From the NCBI GenBank assembly GCA_020025175.1, contig JAHHSM010000002.1:1-64000 (forward strand): DNA of 64,000 nt, read 5' to 3'. Every line of letters starts with the position of its first letter. The stretch's first letter is position 1. Positions 49,698 to 58,598 of this stretch are shown in pieces. Origin of the DNA: Oscillospiraceae bacterium. Lineage in GTDB: Bacteria > Bacillota > Clostridia > Oscillospirales > Oscillospiraceae. Position numbers and translations under genes: made by a program. Below the pieces are notes generated by a model that searched no databases, was not told the DNA's origin, and saw only the letters and a program-made list of their open reading frames with translations.

Positions 49698-51626
49698 ATG
49701 AGAGATATATGGGCATTTCTCATAGTCACGCTGACTGTCTCGGGTGTTGCTGCGGTTTTGCTGATTGTGAAATGGCTTCTGAAGGATAAGCTTTCTCCCA
49801 GATGGCAGTTTTCTGCGTGGCTGGTGGTATTGCTGGCAGCTTTGATTCCGGTTGGCAGCAGGTATATTCTTTTTGATTGGCCGCTGGTGGTGGAAGCAGT
49901 CAAATCCCTGCTAACCGGGGATTATGCCGTAACCAAAATCCTTGCATCGGTCCCCATGCTGCCGGAAGCTGCCCCCAGCAGTGCAGCAGATTGGATTTTT
50001 GTGATTTATTTTGCAGGTGCAGTTCTGCTGTTTGCCCACTATGTTTTTTCCTATGTCAGACTTCGCTTTTTCCTGAAAAAAGGGGAAACGCCAGCGGATG
50101 CCATTAAGACGCAAATAAAACAGGTAGAGGAAACATATGGACTTCAATGCTGCAAAGCAGTCATGGTTCCAAATCTTGAATCTGCATTTGTCTGCGGATT
50201 GTTTCGCCCAATTCTGGTCCTGCCGGAGGATCGGGACACCAATGAAAAAGTTTTGCTCCATGAGATGCTGCACTTAAAATACTGGGATGTGACCTGGGGC
50301 TGGGTGATTTGCCTGTTTCGCTGTATCCATTGGTGCAATCCATTCCTTTGGTACTGTGCCAATCGGGTGGGCAATGATCTGGAATCGCTCTGCGATCAGC
50401 GTGTGCTGGAACGGCTGGAGGGCGAACAGCGGAGGGAATACGGACGGATTCTGCTTTCTATGGCCAACGAAAAATATGCCCGGGCTCCGGGTACTTCTTC
50501 TGCAGCCAATGGCGGAAAAAATATCCGTCAACGCATTGAAGCAATTGCCCGGTTTAAACGGTATCCCGAGGGCATGACGCTGGTTTCCGTCTGTGTTCTG
50601 ATTGTACTGATGAATCCCATAGCCTATGGATGGGATGCGAGAAGCTTGGAGTACCATGGTGCGATTCAGATGCAATCTGCCCTTGCGGCGGCCCGTTTGA
50701 CAGACTGCACCACCCTTGCAGGCGCGGCGGACTGCTATGGAAAAGCGCTGCTGCGCAATGAGCGCGTTTACCGCATTCTCTGCGCAAACGATCAGGAGCG
50801 GGAAGAGATCGCCGCGGAAATGGTACGGCGATCGCAACAAGACATGCCGCCCCGCTGGGACAGCGGCATGCCTAAATCTCTCGATCCCTCAGAAGGCTAC
50901 TTTGTCTATAATCTGCAGCAAAAGAGTCAGGAGCACTATGAAGCGCTCATGGCATTCCATTCCGGAGATCCAACGCAGACGAAAGAAACGATGGTCATTT
51001 ATTCCCAAAAGGTTGCTTTCCGAAAAGAGAACGGAAGATGGATTACAGAACCTTTGGAGGAAATGCACCGTCTGGAGCTGACGGACGTAAACCTGCGCTG
51101 GAATTGCAGGGCACTGCCTGCCTACAGACTCGTGGCAGAGGCAGAGGACTTCCGGCTGACGCTGAACTTTCAGAAGAATTTTGAGGTAGACAATTGGGTG
51201 CAATCCTCCGAAAACGGGCCTATTTTTTCTGCCAGTACTCACTTTAATCTGCAGCCGGATCCAAATGCAGAATTTGATGCTGTCTATCAATTCAGCTGGG
51301 CGACCCTTACTTATGTGGGAGAAGATATGGACGCTGTCCATCAGGTGGGAATATCCTATGCTCCCTGGCCCGAAAATCAGGAGCGGCCGCAGCTGAATGC
51401 TCCCGGAGCAGAAACCGGTGCGTGTAGCAGCAGCGATGGCGCTTGCTGGGCCAATGAAATATTACAGAAAGGACGCGATCCGGTCATAGATCTGGGCGGA
51501 GGCGGATACAACGGACCTTTTGATGCTTCGAGTCTGACCATGCCGCAGCGCTATGCTGCAGACCTTTACATTAACGGAAAACTGGCTGCACAGTTGACCG
51601 TCTTACCGGAGGAGGAAGGAATATGA
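49698..51626 (+). CDS. BlaR1-like M56 membrane metalloprotease with a novel sensor domain
   Basis: This 642-residue protein has four membrane segments in its N-terminal ~310 residues. The M56 zinc motif HEMLH at residues 188-192 is followed by LESLCDQRVLERL. The C-terminal ~300 residues are predicted outside the cell and do not show penicillin-binding motifs such as STXK, so the signal is not obviously a beta-lactam. It would cleave the BlaI-like repressor on activation. The stop overlaps the next gene by 4 bases. Confidence 0.88.
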   Translation: MRDIWAFLIVTLTVSGVAAVLLIVKWLLKDKLSPRWQFSAWLVVLLAALIPVGSRYILFDWPLVVEAVKSLLTGDYAVTKILASVPMLPEAAPSSAADWIFVIYFAGAVLLFAHYVFSYVRLRFFLKKGETPADAIKTQIKQVEETYGLQCCKAVMVPNLESAFVCGLFRPILVLPEDRDTNEKVLLHEMLHLKYWDVTWGWVICLFRCIHWCNPFLWYCANRVGNDLESLCDQRVLERLEGEQRREYGRILLSMANEKYARAPGTSSAANGGKNIRQRIEAIARFKRYPEGMTLVSVCVLIVLMNPIAYGWDARSLEYHGAIQMQSALAAARLTDCTTLAGAADCYGKALLRNERVYRILCANDQEREEIAAEMVRRSQQDMPPRWDSGMPKSLDPSEGYFVYNLQQKSQEHYEALMAFHSGDPTQTKETMVIYSQKVAFRKENGRWITEPLEEMHRLELTDVNLRWNCRALPAYRLVAEAEDFRLTLNFQKNFEVDNWVQSSENGPIFSASTHFNLQPDPNAEFDAVYQFSWATLTYVGEDMDAVHQVGISYAPWPENQERPQLNAPGAETGACSSSDGACWANEILQKGRDPVIDLGGGGYNGPFDASSLTMPQRYAADLYINGKLAAQLTVLPEEEGI

Positions 51627-52195
51627 GCGAAAGAGAAAAACTCTATACCGGCGTGTCCAGAGCGGCATGGGGCTGCTTCTTTCTGTACTTGAATGTAAAC
51701 CTTAACAGCATCAATCTTCTGCCGAATTTCGTTGGCTATCTGCTGTTCCTGTCTGCAATTTCCCTTCTCAAGGAGCAGGTCAGAGACCTCGGACTGCTGC
51801 GCCCCCTTGGCATCTTGCTGGTAGTCTGGACGGCGGCAGAATGGGCGCTGACCATCATGGGGATTCCGCTGGGAGCGGTTGCACCTGTGCTCGCTCTCAT
51901 TGTGGCGGCAATCAGCCTGTATTTCATTTTTCAGCTGTTTACAGACCTGGCGGTTCTGGCAAAAACCTATCAGAACCAGTGGGAGAACTACGATCAGAAG
52001 CTCATCAAATGGCGTACTGTCCAGGTGCTTTTGAGTATGTTCCTGTATCTGCCGATTCTCAGATGGGCAGTGGGAACGGATTGGGAACTGTGGATTGCAA
52101 TTCCTCTGGTAGTCGTCAGCTTCATCACCGGCATCCGGCTGATGACCCTGCTCTTTTCCATGCGCAAATTATTTGCTGCCAAGCAAACGGAATAG
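51623..52195 (+). CDS. Integral membrane protein encoded with the BlaI/M56 pair
   Basis: This 190-residue protein has five to six hydrophobic segments (about 10-25, 27-45, 52-72, 78-100, 125-145 and 150-170). I do not recognise the family. It overlaps the M56 gene by 4 bases and ends before a very strong terminator, so it is the third gene of the operon and probably the output or a helper of the sensor. Confidence 0.75.
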   Translation: MSEREKLYTGVSRAAWGCFFLYLNVNLNSINLLPNFVGYLLFLSAISLLKEQVRDLGLLRPLGILLVVWTAAEWALTIMGIPLGAVAPVLALIVAAISLYFIFQLFTDLAVLAKTYQNQWENYDQKLIKWRTVQVLLSMFLYLPILRWAVGTDWELWIAIPLVVVSFITGIRLMTLLFSMRKLFAAKQTE

Positions 52196-52286
52196 TGCTG
52201 TGATCCGTGGATGTTTCGCTGGTGCCGGGATCTGAAAAATACGATCCGCAATGTGGTGCTTGAAACTCTTGCTGTGCAGGCAATCG

Positions 52287-52328
52287 AAGGTACGGTGCAG
52301 CCCCTCTTTTGGGCTGCACCGTACCTTT
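52287..52328 (+). terminator. Terminator of the BlaI/M56 operon
   Basis: A 17-bp perfect stem (52287-52303 with 52311-52327) is followed by T residues. It separates the sensor operon from the recombinase gene. Confidence 0.92.
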
Positions 52329-52381
52329 TCAAAAACTTTCTTATGAGGGGCAGGCTTTTGCGGAATCCTCGTTTGTATCCC

Positions 52382-52410
52382 TTGCAAGTTGATTTCTAGT
52401 TTTATATAAT
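52382..52410 (+). promoter_or_regulatory. Promoter of the recombinase gene
   Basis: TTGCAA (52382-52387) and a perfect TATAAT (52405-52410) are 17 bp apart, 41 bp before the GTG start. This is a vegetative-type promoter. I do not see a convincing sigma-E promoter here, though ATATACAA follows. Confidence 0.65.
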
Positions 52411-52451
52411 AGATATACAAGAGCGATTTGGACATGTCAGGGGGTATTTTT

Positions 52452-54200
52452 GTGAAAATTGCCGCATATTGCCGTGTATCTACCGAAAAAGAAGACCAGT
52501 TGAATAGTCTTGAAGCGCAAAAGAAATTTTTTCAAGAGTACACTGTGCGCACCGGCGATACTTTGGTGCGCCTATATGCAGACGAAGGAATTTCCGGCAC
52601 CAAAACCAAAAACCGGAAAGAATTTTTGCACTTAATGCGGGATGCCGAGCACAACCTCTTTGATATGGTGGTGGTCAAAGACATTTCTCGCTTTGCCAGA
52701 AATACCGTTGATTTGCTTCAAAATGTGCGGAAATTAAAAGCCTTAGGGATTGAAACCCTGTTCCTTACGGCTAATATGACATCGATGGGCAACAGTGAGT
52801 TTGTCCTGACCATCTTCGGCGCACTTGCGCAGGAAGAAAGCGCCAACACCTCCAAACGCGTAAAGTTCGGGAAAAAAATAAACGCAGAAAAAGGTCGTGT
52901 TCCAAACATTGTGTATGGCTATAACAAAACTGCCGGGGATTACTTCCGTTTGACGATCAATGAAGAAGAGGCCGCTGTCATCCGGCAGATTTATCAGTGG
53001 TATATCGAAGAAGGGTATGGCACTGCCAAAATTGCCATCATGCTCAACGAGCGCGGGCTGAAAACCAAGCGAAACTGCAACTGGAACGCAAACGGTGTGG
53101 CTAGAATTCTAACCAATGAACTGTATACGGGCAAAATCATTAACGGAAAAGAAGAAGTAAGTGATTTTCTCACCGGCACTCGCATAGAAAAAAGCGCTGA
53201 TGAATGGTTGGTGACTGATCGATCAGAACTGCAGATTATTGACCCCGAAGTTCAGAATCAAGCAAGAGAGATTATGCAGTCTCGCGGAAACAGTTTCAAA
53301 CTGGATCGGAAACGAGAGAGCAATAAATATCTTTTCTCTACCCTGATCAAATGCAAAGAGTGCGGATGGTCTTTCCGCCGCACAGTCCGCACCTACAAAA
53401 ATACCTATATCCGCTGGGTCTGCTCCGGCCACAACGGTCGGGGCGCCGATAGCTGCCCCAATGCAATTGCTGTGGACGAGAACGAGCTGATTGCGGTTTT
53501 GGAGGCATACTTTGCCAATATTTTAAAAGCAAAGAAAAATATCATTCGCTATGTCGTCGGCGAATTCAACCGTACCTATAAGGCGAAAAGCGAAAATAGA
53601 TCATACGAAAAAGAACTTCGGGACAAGCTGTCCAAGATGGAAAAGACCCGCCAGAAATACATGGATATGTATACGGATGATCTGATTTCCCGTGAGGAAC
53701 TGAACACTAAAATCGGTTGGATGCGTAAAGAAATGGAGCACATGGAAAATGATCTGCATCTGATCGAATTAAACATCGAGAAAAGCGACCAGCTGGAAGA
53801 ATTGATTCAATGCACATTTTCCACCATCGAAACTATTGCAGATGTACGCACTATGAGCAATGCGCAGCTGAAAAAAATTATTAAAAAAATTGAAGTGGAT
53901 AAAGATGGGAATGTCGATATCTATCTCCGGCTGCTGGGTGATTTAGGCTTAGATGACGAAGTTTTGGTGCAGCTGAACAATGATGTGATAAATTTGGATC
54001 AGGCCGCCGGAGAAGCGTTCGATTTATCCACTACCGTACATAAAGATCTTTCTGATCGCTTACCGAAATTTAATCGCACGCTCTATTTGCAGGTGAAGGA
54101 AGTGCTGGATGTCAACAAGGCACAGCGCCATATTCGAGGTGGGCTGGCCACGAAGGAAAAATATCTCCATCAGGCACAGGAAGCTGCCCGGCATCGCTAA
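52452..54200 (+). CDS. Large serine recombinase fused at its C-terminus to the SpoIIID C-terminal half
   Basis: The integrated form encodes 582 residues. Residues 1-~145 are the resolvase domain with catalytic Ser10 (YCRVST). Next come a Recombinase domain (~165-270, GVARILTNELYTGKIING) and a zinc-ribbon region (CKECGWSFRR ... CSGHNG). A long coiled coil (~385-450) follows. From about Thr527 on, the frame is SpoIIID (STTVHKDLSDRLPKF, VNKAQRHIRGGLATKEKYL). On the excised circle the frame would instead end 5 codons after the core, at 39686. The start is GTG with AGGGGG 7 bases before. It is the obvious integrase/excisionase of the element. Confidence 0.93.
   Translation: MKIAAYCRVSTEKEDQLNSLEAQKKFFQEYTVRTGDTLVRLYADEGISGTKTKNRKEFLHLMRDAEHNLFDMVVVKDISRFARNTVDLLQNVRKLKALGIETLFLTANMTSMGNSEFVLTIFGALAQEESANTSKRVKFGKKINAEKGRVPNIVYGYNKTAGDYFRLTINEEEAAVIRQIYQWYIEEGYGTAKIAIMLNERGLKTKRNCNWNANGVARILTNELYTGKIINGKEEVSDFLTGTRIEKSADEWLVTDRSELQIIDPEVQNQAREIMQSRGNSFKLDRKRESNKYLFSTLIKCKECGWSFRRTVRTYKNTYIRWVCSGHNGRGADSCPNAIAVDENELIAVLEAYFANILKAKKNIIRYVVGEFNRTYKAKSENRSYEKELRDKLSKMEKTRQKYMDMYTDDLISREELNTKIGWMRKEMEHMENDLHLIELNIEKSDQLEELIQCTFSTIETIADVRTMSNAQLKKIIKKIEVDKDGNVDIYLRLLGDLGLDDEVLVQLNNDVINLDQAAGEAFDLSTTVHKDLSDRLPKFNRTLYLQVKEVLDVNKAQRHIRGGLATKEKYLHQAQEAARHR
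54031..54042 (+). repeat. attR core of the spoIIID element
   Basis: CTACCGTACATA, identical to 39661-39672. To its right begins the spoIIID 3' part. Confidence 0.88.
54042..54200 (+). pseudogene. spoIIID: spoIIID, 3' part (52 codons), inside the recombinase frame
   Basis: KDLSDRLPKFNRTLYLQVKE, VLDVNKAQRHIRGGLATKEK and YLHQAQEAARHR are the C-terminal part of SpoIIID. Joined to the 38 residues from 39558-39671 they give a 90-residue protein, close to the ~93 residues of the Bacillus protein. In the present arrangement this part has no start and is read only as the recombinase tail. A terminator follows at 54201. Confidence 0.92.
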
Positions 54201-54244
54201 AAAACGTGGGAACCTGTTTTTCTGTACAGATTCCCACGTTTTTC
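54201..54244 (+). terminator. Terminator after recombinase/spoIIID
   Basis: A 13-bp stem (54201-54213 with 54232-54244) with an inner CTGT/ACAG extension ends in a T-run. Confidence 0.88.
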
Positions 54245-54368
54245 GGTTTTCGCTATTTTGACTGCAACGGCGCACAACAGGTGCACTTGCCATTTGGCAA
54301 AATCACTTTTGTCGAAGGAAGGAGCTTTCTGTTTTTGCTGCCACAGATCTGTATATGCTTTTTCTATC

Positions 54369-54400
54369 AAAACGTGCCCTCCTAAAAGAGGGCACGTTTT
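54369..54400 (-). terminator. Bidirectional terminator next to comFB
   Basis: A 13-bp perfect stem (54369-54381 with 54388-54400) has T-runs on either strand; it ends the comFB transcript. Confidence 0.85.
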
Positions 54401-54429
54401 CTATGCTTATAATACCAAGCCAGCTGGTT

Positions 54430-54705
54430 TTACTGATCTTCTGCATGGCGCGGAAATTCGGAGACGACTTGAAATCCGCGCGCCAATGCCGCCTGAATAT
54501 CGGCCATATGCTGTCGGCGCAGGTTATTAGCCTTTGCCAGTTTCTTGCCGGCATTCGTAACAGCATATTGTGGAGGGAGCTGATTGAGCGCATAAGCCAC
54601 GGTATCGGCATGACAGCGCTCACAGGTGCAGCAATCTGCCAGCGGCGCGCACTTTTCGTAAACCTCTTCCACAAGATCTTCCATCACATTATGATAGGAT
54701 TTCAT
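54430..54705 (-). CDS. comFB: ComFB-family protein
   Basis: This 91-residue protein has the ComFB pattern: NVMEDLVEEVYEK, cysteines in DCCTCERCHADTVAYALNQLPPQYAVT, and GKKLAKANNLRRQ. In Bacillus comFB lies in the competence comF operon but is not essential; related proteins elsewhere bind cyclic nucleotides or act in motility. The CCTCERC cysteines may bind a metal. GGAGG precedes the ATG. It stands alone, just outside the spoIIID locus. Confidence 0.88.
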   Translation of the reverse strand: MKSYHNVMEDLVEEVYEKCAPLADCCTCERCHADTVAYALNQLPPQYAVTNAGKKLAKANNLRRQHMADIQAALARGFQVVSEFPRHAEDQ

Positions 54706-54813
54706 ATTATGCCTCCTCTCCCGTTGCTTTCAAATCAATCATACGCTTCTCCCTGCTAAATTGTCAAGAAATCGCCCATAAATAGTTTCCTTATTTTCTA
54801 AAATGATTCAAAT

Positions 54814-54850
54814 AAAAAAATACAGACACTGTAGTTGCACAGCATCTGTA
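54814..54850 (-). terminator. Terminator of the pyruvate carboxylase gene
   Basis: On the minus strand a stem of 6 bp plus 4 bp with a small internal loop (54850-54839 with 54832-54821) is followed by seven T. Confidence 0.75.
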
Positions 54851-54865
54851 TTTTTGCTTTTTTGC

Positions 54866-57800
54866 TTATTTCATTGTCATGAGCAGCTCACCATGCTTAA
54901 CCGTATCACCGGCGGAAATGCAGATCTCATCAATCTCACCATCCACCAGAGCAAGCACAGAGGTTTCCATTTTCATGGCTTCAATTACAGCAAGCACCTC
55001 ACCGGCGGAAACCTTGTCGCCTTTCTTCACAAAGATTTTACTCACTGCGCCGGGAATCTGCGCACCGATCTGCAGTTTGTTGTCCGGGTCTGCCATAGGT
55101 ATCTTCTTGACCTGATCGCTGGCGGACTTATCCACCACCATGACCTCACGGCGCACACCGTTGAGTTCAAATAAAACCGCACGCTCGCCGTCTTTGTTCA
55201 CTTCGCCCATACCAATATATTTAATCGCAAGGGTCTTGCCGGGTTCAATTTCCACCTGACTCGTTTCGCCGGATGCCATGCCATGGAAGAATATATGGCT
55301 GCCCAAACGGCTGATATATCCGTATTCACGGCTCTTCTGGATAAACTCTTCGAATACCTTGGGATACAGGCACCAGGAAATGACCGCGCGATCCGACGGT
55401 TCACGTCCCATAACTTCTTTCAGATGTTCCCGTACCGCATCAAAGTCCACAGGCTCCAACAGCTCGCCGGGACGGCAGGTGATAGGCTCTTCACCCTTGA
55501 GCACGATTTTTTGCAAATCCTTGGGGAAGCCCCAGGCAGGCTGCCCCATCATGCCCTTGAAATAACTGATAACGGAATCGGGATAGCTCAAATCCGCACC
55601 CTTTTCCACAATCGTTTCCGGTGTCAGATCATGCTGTACCATGAAAATCGCCAAATCTCCCACCATTTTGGAGGAAGGTGTGACTTTGACCAGATCGCCC
55701 AGCATATCGTTGACCTTTTTATACATTTCCTTGACTTCCACAAAACGATTGCCCAAACCAAGGCTTTCCACCTGCGGCTTCAGGTTCGTATACTGGCCGC
55801 CGGGAATCTCGTAACGGTAAATATCGGTCACCGGCGTCTTTAAATCCGGTTCAAACTCCACATAGCGCTGGCGCACATCAGACCAGTAATCGGTGAGCTT
55901 TTGCAGCTCCATCAGGTCAATACCCGTGTCGCGCGGCTGACCTTCCAGCGCAGCAACTACCGCATTGAGGGAAGGCTGGGAGGTAAGACAGGACATGGAG
56001 GAAATCGCCAGGTCCACAATATCCACACCCTCCTCGGCGGCCATCAGCACCATGCTGTTCTGGTTGCCGGAGGTATCGTGGGTGTGAAGCTGAACCGGAA
56101 TATCCAGGGCATCTTTCAATGCCTTGACCAGCTCTCTTGCCGCATAGGGCTTCAAAAGGCCTGCCATGTCCTTAATGGCAATGGCATGGCAGCCGCGCTC
56201 CTGAAGCTGCTTTGCCAGATCTACATAATATTTCAGTGTATACTTTTCACGGCTGGTATCGGACACATCGCCGGTGTAGCAGATCGTACCTTCGGCAAAC
56301 TTGCCTTGCTTGAGGACTTCATCCAGTGCAACCTCCATGCCGGGCAGCCAGTTCAAGGAGTCGAACACGCGGAAAATATCAATGCCGCCCTCTGCTGCCA
56401 AACGGACAAATTCCCGAATCACATTGTCAGGATAGTTGGTATACCCCACGGCGTTGGCACCGCGCAGGAGCATCTGGAAGGGAATATTGGGAATGGCTTT
56501 GCGCAGGGCATACAGACGTTCCCAAGGAGATTCATGCAGAAAACGATAGGCAACATCAAAGGTTGCGCCGCCCCACATTTCCAAGGAGAAGCACTGATTC
56601 AAAATTTTTGCCGTGCCGTCTGCGGCACGCATCATATCACGGGTACGCACACGGGTTGCCAGCAGTGACTGATGGGCATCACGCATGGTGGTATCGCAGA
56701 TCAGCAGCTTCTTTTCATTCATCACCAGCTTGGACAGTGCCTCAGGACCGTTCTGATCCAGATACTGCTTCAATCCGGCAGGAATTTCGCCTTCTACCTC
56801 CGGCACACGGGCAGGCTCATACATTTTACTGCCGGCGTTGGGATCATTGACTACGATATTGCCGATATACTCCAGCATCTTGTTGCCGCGGTTTCTGGAC
56901 TCGGAAATGTCAAACAGTTCCGGTGTTTCATCGATAAACTTGGTGTAGCATTTGCCCTCGCGGAAGGTCTGGTTTGTGAGGATATTGGTGATAAAGGCGA
57001 TATTGGTCTTAACGCCGCGCACGCGTGTCTCGCTCAGCGCACGCAGGGCCTTGTGGCAGGCACCGATAAAGGTATTATCATAGCAGGTCACCTTGACCAA
57101 CAGGGAATCGTAATAGGGAGAAATTTCTGCGCCGGCATAACCGTTGCCGCCGTCCAGACGGATTCCGTAACCGCCGGAAGAACGATAGGCGGTAATCTTA
57201 CCGGTGTCCGGTGCAAAATTATTGGCAGGGTCTTCCGTTGTCACGCGGCACTGGATCGCATAACCGCGTGGACGGATATCCTCTTGACAGGTGATGCCGA
57301 TTTCGGGAGCATTCAAGGGCATACCTGCCGCAATCATCAGCTGGGCACGCACCAGATCCACGTCGGTCACCATTTCTGTGACAGTATGCTCCACCTGAAT
57401 ACGGGGATTCATTTCGATGAAATAATGGTTTCCTTTCTGGTCTACCAGAAATTCCACCGTACCTGCATTGACAAAGCCGACTTCTTTTGCGATCTTGACG
57501 GCATCTGCGCACAATGCGTCGCGCACTTTCTGCGGCACAGAGAATGCGGGTGTAAATTCGACGACCTTTTGAAAACGGCGCTGCAGGGAGCAGTCACGCT
57601 CGTGCAGGTGGACAACATTTCCATATTGATCCGCCAAAATCTGTACTTCGATGTGCTTGGGGCGCTCCAGAAATTTTTCGATAAAAATACTGTCATCGCC
57701 AAAAGCCTTGGCAGCTTCACCTTTGACAAGATTGAAGGCAGGAATCACGTCATCTTCACTGTCACAGCGGCGCATACCGCGGCCGCCGCCGCCGGCGGCT

Positions 57801-58291
57801 GCCTTGAGCATAATGGGAAAACCATATTCCTTTGCTTTGGCAAGGGCTTCTTCGCCATCCTTCAGCGGCTCGGTGCTGCCGGGAATAATGGGTACGCCGC
57901 AGCGGATTGCCGTTTCCTTTGCGGCCAGCTTATCGCCCATCTGCGCCAGCACATGGGAGGGAGGACCCACAAATACAATACCGTTTTCCTCACAGGCACG
58001 GGCAAATTCTGCATTTTCAGACAGAAAACCATAGCCCGGATGAATGGCATCCACATGGCGGCGCTTTGCCAAATCAATAATGGCAGGAATATTCAGATAA
58101 GAACCCAGAGGACCCAGCTTTTCGCTCATCTCATAGGACTCATCCGCTTTTGTGCGGAAAAGGCTGTAGGTATCTTCTTTGGAATACATTGCCACGGTGC
58201 GCAAATCCAAGTCTGCGCAAGCGCGGAATACGCGGATTGCAATTTCACCACGGTTGGCAACCAAAACCTTTTTAATCGGATGCACGGTCAT
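54866..58291 (-). CDS. pyc: Pyruvate carboxylase
   Basis: This 1141-residue protein is a single-chain pyruvate carboxylase. The biotin carboxylase domain (1-~450) has HPGYGFLSENAEFA and GGGGRGMRR (ATP-grasp). The carboxyltransferase domain (~520-1000) has LLICDTTMRDAHQSLLATR and HTHDTSGNQ. The C-terminal biotinyl domain carries the lysine in VIEAMKMETSV. It makes oxaloacetate from pyruvate and bicarbonate. The start at 58291 has AAAGGGG upstream; the longer reading from 58354 has none. It is transcribed alone. Confidence 0.96.
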   Translation of the reverse strand: MTVHPIKKVLVANRGEIAIRVFRACADLDLRTVAMYSKEDTYSLFRTKADESYEMSEKLGPLGSYLNIPAIIDLAKRRHVDAIHPGYGFLSENAEFARACEENGIVFVGPPSHVLAQMGDKLAAKETAIRCGVPIIPGSTEPLKDGEEALAKAKEYGFPIMLKAAAGGGGRGMRRCDSEDDVIPAFNLVKGEAAKAFGDDSIFIEKFLERPKHIEVQILADQYGNVVHLHERDCSLQRRFQKVVEFTPAFSVPQKVRDALCADAVKIAKEVGFVNAGTVEFLVDQKGNHYFIEMNPRIQVEHTVTEMVTDVDLVRAQLMIAAGMPLNAPEIGITCQEDIRPRGYAIQCRVTTEDPANNFAPDTGKITAYRSSGGYGIRLDGGNGYAGAEISPYYDSLLVKVTCYDNTFIGACHKALRALSETRVRGVKTNIAFITNILTNQTFREGKCYTKFIDETPELFDISESRNRGNKMLEYIGNIVVNDPNAGSKMYEPARVPEVEGEIPAGLKQYLDQNGPEALSKLVMNEKKLLICDTTMRDAHQSLLATRVRTRDMMRAADGTAKILNQCFSLEMWGGATFDVAYRFLHESPWERLYALRKAIPNIPFQMLLRGANAVGYTNYPDNVIREFVRLAAEGGIDIFRVFDSLNWLPGMEVALDEVLKQGKFAEGTICYTGDVSDTSREKYTLKYYVDLAKQLQERGCHAIAIKDMAGLLKPYAARELVKALKDALDIPVQLHTHDTSGNQNSMVLMAAEEGVDIVDLAISSMSCLTSQPSLNAVVAALEGQPRDTGIDLMELQKLTDYWSDVRQRYVEFEPDLKTPVTDIYRYEIPGGQYTNLKPQVESLGLGNRFVEVKEMYKKVNDMLGDLVKVTPSSKMVGDLAIFMVQHDLTPETIVEKGADLSYPDSVISYFKGMMGQPAWGFPKDLQKIVLKGEEPITCRPGELLEPVDFDAVREHLKEVMGREPSDRAVISWCLYPKVFEEFIQKSREYGYISRLGSHIFFHGMASGETSQVEIEPGKTLAIKYIGMGEVNKDGERAVLFELNGVRREVMVVDKSASDQVKKIPMADPDNKLQIGAQIPGAVSKIFVKKGDKVSAGEVLAVIEAMKMETSVLALVDGEIDEICISAGDTVKHGELLMTMK

Positions 58292-58529
58292 TCTATCGTC
58301 CCCTTTTCTGATCATTACTGCGCTGCGATTGATCTGCAAATTGTTTGCAATCAATCACTTCGCTTTATCAATAAGCTCAATTACGCAAATCTTGTTTCAT
58401 AGTTTAACATACTAAATTGCTTTTTGCAATACAAAGATAAAAAAATTGCAAATTATACTGCTTTTTACATGGTATTCTCCTGATTTTGACATATTCTATT
58501 TTATATGCGCCATTTTTGCTTTTCCTGGA

Positions 58530-58566
58530 AAAATAAATCCGTCGCTCGCAGTTCTTGAGCGACGGA
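58530..58566 (-). terminator. Terminator of the ferredoxin/oxidoreductase operon
   Basis: On the minus strand a 10-bp perfect stem (58566-58557 with 58547-58538) is followed by a T-rich run. Confidence 0.8.
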
Positions 58567-58598
58567 CATTCATCTTTTATAATAGGATAGATGAAATA

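Larger units (their letters stand above)
39661..54030 (+). mobile_element. 14,370-bp skin-like intervening element inserted in spoIIID
   Basis: The element is bounded by two copies of the 12-bp core CTACCGTACATA (39661-39672 and 54031-54042). Removing one repeat unit plus the interior joins both spoIIID parts in frame into a 90-residue protein. It carries its own large serine recombinase at the right end, an XRE regulator with type I restriction-modification (hsdM, hsdS, hsdR), a collapsed conjugative-element module (origin, rep, ftsK remnants, small genes) and a BlaI/M56 module. The structure parallels skin in sigK of Bacillus and Clostridioides and prophage-like insertions in other spore genes. 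That it excises during sporulation is inferred. Confidence 0.9.

Noticed and set aside
52427..52445. SpoIIID-type binding box (TTGGACATG) in the recombinase leader
   Set aside because: It departs from the known consensus and single short matches are expected by chance; too weak to report as a site.
39661..54042. Ordinary prophage inserted in spoIIID
   Set aside because: No capsid, terminase, tail or lysis genes are present; the remnants are of conjugative type plus restriction-modification.
54245..54330. Possible tRNA or small RNA after spoIIID
   Set aside because: No cloverleaf, no T-loop GGTTCGAATCC-like sequence and no convincing promoter could be found.
56672..58402. 576-residue open frame antisense to pyruvate carboxylase
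   Set aside because: It has no ribosome site or family resemblance and lies fully opposite a conserved gene; it is a by-product of codon bias.
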